Assembly: GCA_038503035.1 (NCBI GenBank)
Contig: JAVSML010020399.1
Location: 157,564 to 221,563 of the forward strand
Direction of reading: 5' to 3'
Length of the DNA: 64,000 bases
Source: Crocodylus rhombifer
Taxonomy: Eukaryota > Chordata > Crocodylia > Crocodylidae
Shown here: positions 13,846-24,965 of the stretch, one piece after another
How the letters are laid out: every line of letters begins with the position of its first letter
Position numbering within the stretch: position 1 is the first letter of the stretch
Notes under the pieces: generated by a model
Told to the model about the DNA's origin: nothing
Database searches by the model: none
What the model saw: the letters and a program-made list of their open reading frames with translations, nothing else
Translations under genes and position numbers: made by a program

Positions 13846-14167
13846 CTCTAGTACAGCTTTTCTCAACATGACCCAGAAGTGGGTCACAAGAATATAGGAA
13901 GGGGTTGCAAACAAACTTTACAAATGGATCAACAAACTTTACAAATGGACTCTCCTTTAAAGGAGGAAAAATGTGGGAAAGCGTGGCTTTTCCCTTGCAG
14001 GCTGGCAGAGTTCCAGCCTGCAAGGGGCTGCTTGGGGCTCCCCGTGTCCCACATACTGGGGGGGCTAGGGCAGAGGGTCAGGAGTGAGGAGCACTGGGCA
14101 GGGACTGGCCATCGACGTTTACAAATGAGTCTTGGTACAAAAATGGTTGAGAACCACTATTCTAGTA
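13846..14167. mobile_element. Non-autonomous hAT element with 8-bp target duplication
   Basis: The element (13854-14159, 306 bp) is bounded by cagcttttctcaac on the left and the complement of tagtggttctcaac on the right, the hAT 'cagtggttctcaacc' terminal repeat. Flanking octamers ctctagta (13846-13853) and ttctagta (14160-14167) match at 7 of 8 positions. It encodes no transposase. Inside are a tandem 'caa(a)caaactttacaaatgga' duplication (about 13908-13948) and a perfect 13-bp stem hairpin (13993-14025). Confidence 0.8.
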
Positions 14168-14209
14168 GATACAGCATATATATGAACTGTAGTAGATAAA
14201 TACCAGTTC

Positions 14210-14442
14210 TCCTAGACCAGGGGTTCCCAGACTGTGATACGCTTACCCCTGGAGATATGCAAGACATCTCTGAGGGTACATGGAATAAACTGTATAATGG
14301 CGGAATTAATTTTTGTTATAATAATAATAACTGGCATTTTAGGGGTTAAAATATAAAAACATGCTGGTGGGGGTATGCAGGCAGCTGGTAAATCTGGAAG
14401 GGAGTACGCAATAAGAAACATTTTGGGAACCTAGACCTAGAC
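14210..14442. mobile_element. Second non-autonomous hAT element, about 217 bp
   Basis: The left end CAGGGGTTCCCAGACT and the right end 'ttttgggaaccta' form the 'caggggttccca' hAT-type terminal repeat. The flanks share cctagac (14211-14217 and 14436-14442), giving a 7-8-bp target duplication. There is no coding capacity. It lies only 43 bases from the preceding hAT copy. Confidence 0.75.
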
Positions 14443-17400
14443 AATTCTGTTGAAATCCTGATATGTTACTGCCATCTTAAGGAACGGGTTTTAGATGTGC
14501 AGTCTGATGCAGTGCAACTTTTAAAATTAGTTTTGTAACTTTTTCATTAAGCACAAAGATGGATGTTGGAAAATCCTTTCAATAATAAAAATACAAATTT
14601 GCAAGGAATGATTTTGCCACCTATGCTGTCATATAGGCAGCGAAGGAGTCCTGAACGGAGTTTGCTCTGGAAGTGGCATCAAGCTCATGTATGGGACATG
14701 GTGTTTTTATTTGCCAAGTGTCCAACATGAAGTATCTTACATTGTAAGTTTAATGAAAAAAGGAATTCAGAAGAGACAAAGAAGTTGTGATTATGCCTAA
14801 AATAGATGTAGTGAGAAAAAGGAAGACAGGGTGCTGTCTGATAATGGACCATGCTTTCTTTATATAACACAACATTGATTTTGGTTACAGCAATAGTTGA
14901 CTAGCCACAGTTAGTATTTTCCCCTGTTATGTACTTGAAAGCAAACAAGGAGTCAAAAGACGATGCAAGAGATGCAGTGTGAGGTCCAGTAGCCTGGCAG
15001 TACAGGACATATATTCTCTTTCTGCACCCACTGGGGATTTGAACAATCCTGACTGTTTTTCTCTTTGTGATCATAGAAAAAGATTAGGGGCACTTTCCCG
15101 CCTGTTCTGAAAGGTATATATGTTCTAGGCATAGTTTTATTCTACCCTGACAAAGAAGTTTCTTGAAATGAAACTTAGGCTATTGCTTTCTGAAAACATA
15201 GAATATAAAATGTCCGATACTCTAAATTCTTGGGCTTTAGTCCTCCATAAAATGGTTTTCTGTTTCCTTTCTTAAAAAAAACACCTGCTCTCTGTAGATA
15301 GCAAAGTGTCTCCCTCGCATGAAATCAGCACGAAGCAGCCAGCCAAGAGGCAGCAGTGTGTATGAGTGAGAGGGGATCCTCTGCAGCCTTTATATACCAG
15401 AGTTATTTTTAACCACAGCCTCCATGCTTATTACAGTGTTTCCTCTCTCAGACGCTCAGGAAGCCCACTTGGCTCTGCTTCCTGCTGACATGCGGCCCTG
15501 GCTCTCAAACTCTCTGAGAACAACAGGCCTGAGACTGCTCGGCTCCATTAAAAAAACTGGCAGCTTTTCAAGCCCTGACAGAAAACCTTTCAAAGCTCTG
15601 GATTCCCTCCAGTTAACAGATGAGGCTCCTTGATCAGTGACAAACTTGACTGAAACAGTGCAAAATGCTCTTAAGTAAATAGCCCTTTTTTCTGAGTTTA
15701 AGTTCTTAATAGTTTAAAACACAATTTATGTTTTGGGGGTTTTCTCTGGAAAAGTATTTTATATTTTCCAAATATGGGTTCCAGGGATGTCTCCTCTTCC
15801 TTTCAATCTTCCCGTGCCATTCTTCTCAGAATTCACCAGCAGCGTTTCCTCTTGCACAACAGTAAAACTGCTGGTCAGTATGAACTCTCGAAGGGAAGGG
15901 TATGGGTTTAGTTCTGTGTTTGCATAGCACAGTGCGTAACATTTTGTCTCTGGGCACCACCATATTATAACTAATAATAATAACAACAATAATAATAATG
16001 GGCTTAAGGATTTTGCTCCGACTGACAGCATGCAAGATGAGTTGGCTGCCTTTCGTGGCTTCCTCTGCCCATTCATTATACCCACGCAACACACAGCAGT
16101 CATTCTTCTTTCTCACTGTTGACATATTTACTCACATTAAAAAAAAAAAAAAAAAAAGAAGGCCATACAGCCTTCTCAGCTTTCATCTCTCTAGCAGAGA
16201 GATTGATGAAAAGAGAGTGAGTCTGAATTACAGCTACATTGTAGCTTCTCTAAACTTGTTGTCCTGCCCATTCTCTGGGTCTTTTGTCTCCAGTAGTGAA
16301 TGTTTTTCTTGTGCCAGATTTGTGGAACTGTCTTCTGTTTTCTTCCTTCTACCTCTCATCCTTTTCCAGTCCTGTCTTTGAGCATTAGATGATGGCATGT
16401 AAAGGAGGAAGTAGCTGGGACTGGCGTGCAAGAGCAGCAGCATTCCTGCCATGTGGACTGAAGTAATTAGCGCTCCTTTACCCTTTTCTTTGAACTTGGT
16501 AACTGCATTTGAAGTAATCAGTTTGCCTACTTTTGAGATCAGCCCTGTCATGACATACTCAACACACTAGTTATTTTTGCTTATATTAATAATGACAATC
16601 AACTAGTTTATGTTAGAGCTGACAGCAGACTTTAAAAACTCGGCTAAGGGTATGTAGATACTGAAGGCAAGACTCCTTTAGAACATTTAAACTCAAGTGA
16701 GGCAACCTTCCTTCAAGCACAACTGAAACATGTAGCTTGTAGCTTCTAAAATAACTTGCATCATTACCATCTCCAAAAACAACCCTTGGACTATGTGGCC
16801 TTGCGGTTATGGCTATGGGGTTGTGGTGATATAGTAAGAGATTCAGATCCAGTTATAGGGAGATAAAAAGCTTCAAAGAAAGTGAAACTGTTTTTGTCTT
16901 GATTATATAGAAATAATAAGGCTTCATTGTACTTAAACCTGCAAAACAAAATTTGTAGCTACAAATTAAAACGTGGAGTGATAAAGGGAAGGATCCTGTC
17001 ACGCCAGGCAGTCAGTACACACTAGCTAAAAAAAAAATCAAGTCAGTGCAAGGCACAGCGCATTCTATTAATATGTCAACTACCTTGGGACTTGTTACGT
17101 GATTGTACGTTATGTAACTCTTCGAAAAAAAGAAAAATGTGGCTTACACAGACAGCCTAGTCCTCCTTGCAAGTCTGACAAACTCCAGGGGATGCTGGAC
17201 ATCAGCTCTGCTTCAACACTCTTAAATGTGCCTCACTGCATATTGACTGGAGAAAAAGAAACTCCATCTCAGCCGCCACTGTCGAGACCCAGGATGAGAC
17301 CATGAGACACCTGAAGGAGAGTGAGAGCTACCTCTACCTGCATATGTCCACTGGCTCCTGAGTGAGACATGCTGGAGGAGCATCCTTGGGATCATGGGAG

Positions 17401-18420
17401 CATGGTACCCAAGCAACAAGAGCTTCCTGAGAGCGTCCAGGCTGACAAGGCACGTCCTGGTACCTGACACCCTCAAGTGGTTTATATTCCAACCTTTCTA
17501 CAATACGAATGAAGACACTTTAGTCTGTGTTACTGGCAGACAATGAATGTGCAACTCATTGATACCAGTTTTTCACAGGCGATTTTCAGGTATGAACCAC
17601 AGATTAAGGAAAGCATGGTCAATATTCCTGTTCCTACAGTACAACCCAAGAAGCCCTTAACTTTACCTCACACATTCATCTTTGACGTTTTCTACTGGCT
17701 ACAGCTTCCTTCTCAGTGTTCTGGCCATCTTGGGTGCACAGTTCTCCCCACGCATTCTCCAAGGAACTTAGACAGATAACTGGAGGCTGGGATTCTGTTA
17801 GGCAAGCTAGGTGCCTAACTTTTTTTTGTGGATCTTGTACCCAGTACACACCAGGTCAGGTTCAAGAAGTTTAACAGTTAATTTACTCACACTATGTCAA
17901 CTGCCAATCATGCATATTGTTTCTTTTCTTAATTTTAAGGGTTATGTAAGAGATTTAAGTGTTATTGAGAAAATGTTAAAATTAGAATTGTGACATGGTA
18001 GGGTTGGAAGACAATACACATTGTACGTACGTAAGTTGCTATATATTAACATATTCTAAATCATGCAGTTAGTCATGCAGCTCACATTCATTTGGTGTAA
18101 AATAATTGGGAAATTTCCACAAGATGTGATGAAAAAAGAGGGACATGACCCCAGACATGGTGACAGCATCAGTGTAGAATTGCAAGTTTGTAAGCTGTTC
18201 TTAGACAATGACTTGAGCATGCACTATATGACTGCTGGGGTAGTTAGCAGTCTTTCGAAAGAAGCTATAGTATAAAGAAGGGTCCACTTCAGTCCATCTC
18301 TGCACTGTCACTGAAGTAGAGAGGTAGAAAGGTTGGAATATAAAAGTAAAATCATATTCTCCCCTTTTTCTGTGTCAGTATCTGTTTCTCATGGCTAGAG
18401 GAAATGTAATCTAATACACA
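14443..18420. other. Intergenic DNA with a candidate regulatory block
   Basis: No gene recognised. A block at about 15,290-15,640 is more GC-balanced and repeat-free and contains a perfect MEF2 consensus (TTATTTTTAA, 15403-15412). It is a possible conserved non-coding element about 6 kb upstream of KLF2. Poly-A of about 19 bases lies at 16,139-16,157. The rest is AT-rich and unremarkable. Confidence 0.35.
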
Positions 18421-18885
18421 ATGGGTGCATCTACATTAGACTTTTACCGCAGTTGCCTAATTAACTGTGCAGTAAACATCTCAGTGTCTACATGCACGCT
18501 GCTATTAGGGTGCACAAAACTAATAAACTCCGCAGCAGGGCAGTACTTGTAAATACAAGTACTACTCTGGAGCCTTTCGTGCACAGCAGGGCATGTATAG
18601 ATGCTGACCCAGCTGGCTGGGGCATGAGGCTCCTCTGGTGTGGGGGCTGCCTGCTGGCTAGCCTTGCACTGAGGCACCCTTATGTCCCAGCCATCCCCTC
18701 CACAGCACAGTGAGCCCAGCTGGAGCAGCTCTGGGGTGGCAGACTGACCCCCCTGCCAGCTGGGACTGCTGTGAACTAGCTCAATGTGCTGCAGTCCTGG
18801 CACCCATGCAGACATGTGCCCGGAAGCAATAAGCTCTGGAGTTTATAGCTGCAAGTTAATAGGCACATGTAGACAAGCCCAGTGT
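18421..18885. mobile_element. MITE-like element (copy 2 of 4)
   Basis: The ends are tgggtgcatctacattagac on the left and the complement of tgggcttgtctacatgtgcc on the right. Interior blocks such as 'taattaactgtgcagtaaacatct' and 'gtacttgtaaatacaagtact' recur, diverged, in the element at 62597-62818. That establishes a two-member family within this window. No coding potential. Confidence 0.7.
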
Positions 18886-20736
18886 GGAGTCTGTGCAGTT
18901 GCCTTGGTGTAACTCGGGACATCATTTGTCTGCAGAATCTTTTTTGTGCGTGTGTGTGGTAAAAAAATCAACACGAGGTAATGATGATTATACAAGTAAT
19001 TGGACAATTAAAAAAAAAAGTAAATGTGCTGTGACCATTCAACAGCCTTGTAAGCACTAGTGCTGCATTTGGATGTTGTCTATGTACCTGGGTAAACTGA
19101 TTGTGGCTGTGGAATGTAGAACAGCAGCAATCACTTGCTTTTTAGCTGTTCGTATTATGAGACCACCTATAAACCCTAGCTAAGAGTGGACTCCTTCCTT
19201 TTCAGACTGTACAGAAACTTGTAAACGCAGTCTTTGTGAGACAGCATAATACCCTGGTTTGTGGCATCTTTGTTGTGCACATAGGAATGTAAAAGCGTTC
19301 CCCTCCTCACCCCCCATCCCTCTATTGTTAGTCCCTCGCTTGGGCGCTCTGTATTTCCATATCAGCTTTGTCATCTTTTTTCTGGATTCCCAATCCAAAA
19401 CATCTATTAACGGTTCTTTTTTCCAAACAGTGACTAATTTAGCAGACTCACCTTATGGATAAACACTGGTAGCATTTATACCTAAGTATGAACCAGTGTT
19501 TTCATTGTAGAAATCCAGCAAACATCAAAGAATGTGCCCATATTTCTACAGATATAAGTTAGCCAAATAAAGTCAAATAATACTCTTGGCATAAGGGCTC
19601 AGCCCTCATTACCAAAGTTATCAAAATCTATGAATAGTATTTTTTTTTAACACAGATGCTAATGTATCTCTGAGTGAGCAGCTTTAGCGATCTGTACCAC
19701 AGTAACATTTTAATTAAAAAGTCATACAATAACAGGCTCAAAATGTAAACTTCAAAACATTTAAAGCCCAAATTACCCTGGGTTAAGAACTGGCATTGAG
19801 TGTGTAATTTTTAACATTCCAGACTCCTTTCATTATAGTTCAGGAGGCCACAGAAATACGCCATTATGAGCCAGAAATAGTTCTTCCTTTTATTTGGAAA
19901 GAGAATTACAGAGGGAGTGATTGGGAACTGAAGTTTAGGTCCTAAAGCAGGAGCTGGCTACAATATTTTTATATACAACTGCAACCACAAGCTTGCACTC
20001 AGTCATACGTGCCGGACTAAACGGTGCCAGCTGTATAAATACGCAGCACTAAGTTAAAACACAGGATCTTTTTTATTTCAGCTTTGAAGGTTTATTGTGC
20101 TAGTTCTATTTGCAATAGCACTTAGAATCTATATGCCTTTAAAAATAGCGAAGGAAAAAAACAACAATTCCTAGCAACTGTAAACCTACAAATACAGAAT
20201 CCACTCCTGAACTGTGTCAGAAGGAAATAGAAGCTGGACATGTTCTATCCACTGTTAGTGGACACAACGTTTGGCCTTCTCTACAATACGTTACTGTAAT
20301 AGCGCAAAGCAATTGCCTTTTTGTTTTTATTTGTTTTGTTACTTAGTCTTGAAATGTGGCATAACGTGCACTTGAAGTATTTTATGAAAACCAAGTGATA
20401 TGACAATTTGGTATTGTTTGGAGCCAAATTCTGCTCTGAAATACATCTGTGGCACCCTGTTAAAATCTGGGGAGGGGTTTTGCTTGAGTAAGGAATATAG
20501 TATCATCCCTTTACTTGGAAATTACTTGGGAGAGCTTCAGCTGCACAGTTCCATATAGGTGTGGCGCATTATGCTTTATTACGATATGCCATTGAATTAA
20601 AAGGGGTTTGATCCTTGTTCCAGTGATGATGAAGCTCAGGTTTTTCCTATACTCTGTTAGACTTTAGAAGAACAGTGTCTCTCACTGTTGTTAAGGCAGT
20701 AGGTAGGGCAGACGGACTAATAGGAATACTGAGTGG
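18886..20736. other. Non-coding intergenic stretch
   Basis: AT-rich, no gene recognised. The stretch at about 19.78-20.18 kb is free of visible repeats. Confidence 0.45.
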
Positions 20737-20960
20737 TAGTTAGCCATGTTAGCCTGAAGTCGAAAAGAAGGCAGAGTAGGGTACCCCACCTTTAAGACTA
20801 AGTTCTTTAGAAAGCTTTTGTAGGCTACAGGCTACTTCATTGGATGCTGTGAACAGTCCATTCATAGCATCTGAGGAAAGAGGTTGTAGCTTATGAAAAA
20901 TACCTTCCTGAATGAGGTAGTTTTAAAGGTGCCACCCTGCCCTGCCCTGCCTTTTCCATT
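20737..20960. repeat. Palindromic interspersed repeat, possible Penelope-like 3' end
   Basis: The left arm (20764-20846) and right arm (20868-20955) are imperfect reverse complements. They share 'ggcag(a/g)g(t)agggt...cacctttaa(g)act' outer blocks and 'catcc/tgangaagnnnn(t)tgtagcctannaaa' inner blocks. The wording resembles the 3' ends of reptile Penelope-like elements (a gaagtgggctgtagcccacgaaa-type motif then gttagtctttaaggtgcca). Class assignment is an inference from memory of the motif. Confidence 0.5.
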
Positions 20961-23690
20961 ATTAATATTGCTGTTAATAAATGTAATTAACCAGAAAACA
21001 GTGCAGAGGACAACATCTTTATTATTTTATTTGTGACAAAGGGAATGGCACTCAGCTTTGCTGAGCATAAAAAAGCACAAACCTCAGTGAAGAGACATGG
21101 AAGAGAAAGAGCATCATCTGTGGTGGTGGAGTGCTTAGGATGGCTCCACTCAGGAAAGACAAAAGTATGATGGGTATTTAATTTGCCTTCTGTTTTTTTT
21201 CCCCCTCAGGTTGTTATCATGGGAGTTCTAATGTTGCTTTGCACTTTATTCAGCTTGAATACACATGTTCACTGTGGAATTGAATCTTGGCTTCTGACAT
21301 CCCTACCCAGGGACAGAACACCTTTTGCATTTTCAGTTGTTGTGACTATTTCCAGGTTGAGAATTAAACCAATGTGGAAATGTATGGATTCAAGCTATTT
21401 CTGGTAACTGTGTAACTGGAAAAGCTGTCCTGATTTTAACATATTTTTGGCAACTGAAAATAAATAAGTAATTTTAGAAACTCCGTGGAAAGTAATGCCT
21501 CCTTCAGGAGTGTAGAGTGCCAAATAACTCTCCTGGTAGATGGATGAAGAGCTTGTTATTCAGTTTCAAGCAGCAATGTTTTTTATGTAAAAGATCAAAA
21601 CCAAGGAGAGACAATCTAAAATGTAAAGTACTTGCATAGATAGTCTGTAAAAGGAAACCTGTAAACATATGAAGTGGTATATCACAGAAAACAGATGAAA
21701 CATGGCGTGTAGATGACTGAGAAACATCCTGATTTGTTCTTGGACAAGGAGCAAGTTGAGGTAGAGCTGCTGTTGCTCTGGACTGTTACAATCTCCACGC
21801 ACAGTCACATTTTTCAGTGCCAGAGGTGTGATGTCCTATCCTATTTCAGTAATGACCAACATGCTATTGAGCAGTGCAGATACCATCAGGGCATAGTCCC
21901 AGATGCATGGTAATCAGACCTGTGAAAAACAGGACAGAGGAGATTTTTATAGATGAACTGGGAAAGGGGAGGGAGGCACCATGGCTCAGTGAGAGATGGA
22001 GTTTAGAGAGAAACAGTAATACTGCAGTTACTTTTCCTTTCAGACAGTCTTTAGTGAACAACGTACGAGTTGCAACAGCATCACTTTTGTCTGCCTAATG
22101 TCGTAAAAATGGATGCTCTGTTCACGTCCTGACACACCAGTGTTTCCAGTGCTGTTCATGCTCATTTAACACTTGTCTGAAAGCCTGAAACTACATGCCC
22201 TTGTAATTTGTCCCTGATTAACTATTCAATCTTTAATCGGTATAGTAACATACCAGTATATTGCGTTTACCTTGGAAATGCCCTGCATATAATGTATTGT
22301 TATTAGCTTCAGTAGATTCACAGTAAATCAGTCAAGCTCAAGGGCCTATGGGCAGTCACACACTCTGTAGCAAGGGATGTGATTGGTTTTTGAAACTGAA
22401 GTCCCCTGTGGGGGAAAATGTGTAGGGGGTGTATTTATTTTGTTTTTTCTGTGCCCCTACTGACCTTTTCCTAGCCCTTTGGCCTATAAATTTATGGAGA
22501 GAAATAGTCTTTTTATACTGGGTAGATTTGCACAAGAAGAGATGTGGTTGCAGTGCTTCCTACACATTTCTTCAGCAATTCGTCCCTGAGAACACAGTCC
22601 CAAGCTGCCCAATTCTTCCTGAGACCCTCAGAATAGGTTCATGCATGCATTTTCCCCACAGCTTTTTCGGAATAGCTAGTGGTGTCTCCCTAGACTTTTA
22701 TATGGTCTCAATCATTGTTTAATGTATGAAGCAAACAGAGACAGCTGACTTGTACATTGCTGATGGCCCCAGTGTAGGAGGTAGAAATACATCTTGACAG
22801 TTCTTTTTTATTTCATGGGTCCACCAGGAATCCCACTGGGCCAGCCACAGAAGGCCTTACTGGCCATACGCACGTTTTGTGTGATTGTAGCTCCGTTTGT
22901 TTCAGCAGGACAACTGCACATTTACACTGACATAGGAGAAGCACATAAGGGCCACGAGGGCAAGAAGGGAATTCTCGATAGCAAATATACTCCTACTAAT
23001 AAACTCAAGCTGTATAATAAAAGCCACAACACAAGTGCCAGTTCCCCTGTAGTTAGCCACTTCATGGGCATTTGTTGTGCATCTTTTTCAGCCAATTCTT
23101 AGTTAACATTTGTAATGAAAATCCCCTGTTTGTGTTTGTGTTAAAGGTTGACTGGATGCTTTGAGGCGTGGGTATGTGGTGCTTCCAAAGTTTCTACATT
23201 CTGTGATTCCATAAAATAGCTTTGTGGAAAGGATAAATAAAATAGTCCTAATGATCCGGGTTCCTGATTGATACTTTTACAATTTTAACACAAAATGCTT
23301 ATATATTGGCCCCTCCATTTCTCAGTGTGCAGAGGTAATGTTGCATTCTGATGGTAAAGACCAAATATCATCTCACTAGTAGGATGATAGTAAAAACATT
23401 GAATTAGAACATCTGTTGCAGACATTAAACTTTTTTAAAATAGCGCTGAAATAGAAAATGATTTATTTGAGATTAAATCAAAAGGAGTTGGCCAGTGTAT
23501 CACCTGTAGCTTGCTGGAGCAGACTGGGCTGGTCTCTTAATTCCAGGGATGGCACAGTCGAGATGGGGACCAGCATCTGCCTACAGTGTGGCTCTCTGGA
23601 AATAAGGGCTTTCACACATGCTCGATACATAAGATAATGATGTTCCTAAGAGTGTGCCTCAGGGTGGAGAGAGAGAGAGTGTGTGTGCAC
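20961..23690. other. Non-coding intergenic stretch
   Basis: No gene, RNA or clear transposon recognised; only scattered short open frames. Confidence 0.45.
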
Positions 23691-23872
23691 ACATCTACAC
23701 ATTCATTAATGCACTGTAATCAGCGCTACTGAGCAGTAGTGCTGACGCATATTTTTGTGGCGCTAATATGCAGTAGACTAATTCTACTGTGCATTAGCAT
23801 GGTTTTTGCCTGCGGCACTAATGCGCAGTAGAATTAGTCTATTGTGCATTTAGCGTCTCATGTAGATATGGC
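23691..23872. mobile_element. MITE (copy 3 of 4) with internal palindrome
   Basis: The ends are cacacatctacacattcatt and the complement of 'ggccatatctacatgagacg'. Internally, 23763-23797 and 23818-23853 are near-perfect inverted copies of 'ctaat-gcagtagactaattctac-gtgcattag', so a single strand could fold into a long hairpin. Related to the copy at 1798-1968. Confidence 0.6.
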
Positions 23873-24400
23873 CTGTGTGGGGGAGAGAGAGAGAACAGAC
23901 AGCTTGCTTGCACTGAAAAAAAAAAAGAGGAAGTGTTTTTTTTTTTTCAGGTAGATAAGTCATACAAGTTTGGACTCAGGTGGCATGAGGTCTGGAAATG
24001 CTTAAGATCTTTCTCACACACACGTGCATGCAGACAGATACAAAACACCGTAATTCCAGAAGAAAGTTGGAGAACCATGAAGTCCTGTTGCTCCACCACT
24101 GGGGGGTAAATGTTCTTCCCTGTCAGTGGCTCCAAGCACCAGGCCCAGGTCTGGATTCAGACCACTGAAGGTGTTCATCCAGGTCTATGACAGGAGGGGA
24201 GGTCTAATAGGTGGCCATTCGGCTTCTGCAAGTTAGAATCATGTCATCTGCCCTTACCTTGTCCCTATAACTGTATTGACCTGAAGCCAAGACAACTCTG
24301 ATTTTGAAAAACTATCCCCCGCCCCCTCAATACTTAGATGCTATACTTGGAAAAATTATAAATGTGTTATAAGGTTCCATGTATAAAAACTAATTATTGG
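23873..24400. other. Non-coding intergenic stretch
   Basis: Contains short purine runs around 23.88-23.93 kb; nothing else recognised. Confidence 0.45.
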
Positions 24401-24516
24401 AAAGAAGGGGCAACTTAAATGTGGTTTCCCTTCCCCCCTCCCCTACAATGGGTAAACACATGGGGGGGGTGCAGACATCTCCCCCTGCCCCCCCTTACAT
24501 CACTTGTCCCATTTGC

Positions 24517-24607
24517 CACCCCCCCCCCCCCCCCCCCCCTGCGCCTCGCCCCCCCCCCCCCCTTTCCCCTCCTTTCCCCCCCCCCCCCCCCCCCCCCAAA
24601 AAAAAAC
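24517..24607. repeat. Poly-C tract followed by poly-A
   Basis: Four C-runs of up to about 23-24 bases are separated by short T/G interruptions and end in A9. The reverse strand is a chain of long G-runs with G-quadruplex potential. It produces spurious poly-proline and poly-glycine open frames on the two strands. The run lengths may be inexact because homopolymers of this size are error-prone in sequencing. Confidence 0.85.
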
Positions 24608-24965
24608 AACGACATGCCTGCCCCACCCCCTGCAGTATCTGCTCCCCTTTCCTGGCAGCCTCCAGCTCCCCCAGCAGCCTCTACCCACCCCTTGTAGCCT
24701 CCGCTTCTGCCTGTGCCCACTGCCCCACCAGCATCTGCCTCCATTGCAGCCTCTGTCCTCTCCCACCCTCCCTCTGGCTCCTCCATGCCCTCTTGTGGGG
24801 GTCATCAATTCTGTGCCCCCATGCCCAACCACACAGCAGCCAGCCTGCAAGGGCTGGGAGGGGGCTGTGGGGACTCAGGCTCAGGACTGGAGTCTTATTC
24901 ACAGCAGCCACCTGACTGGTGCCTGCCTAAGCCTTGTGGCTGGTGACTGGGGTGGGGGGGAGGGG
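24608..24965. repeat. GC-rich repeat-like block
   Basis: C/G-rich sequence unlike its surroundings. It includes 'ccagcctgcaaggg', which also occurs in the hAT copy at 13854-14159 and in FAM32A intron 3 near 57,550. Probably the interior of a diverged non-autonomous element; boundaries not found. Confidence 0.4.
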
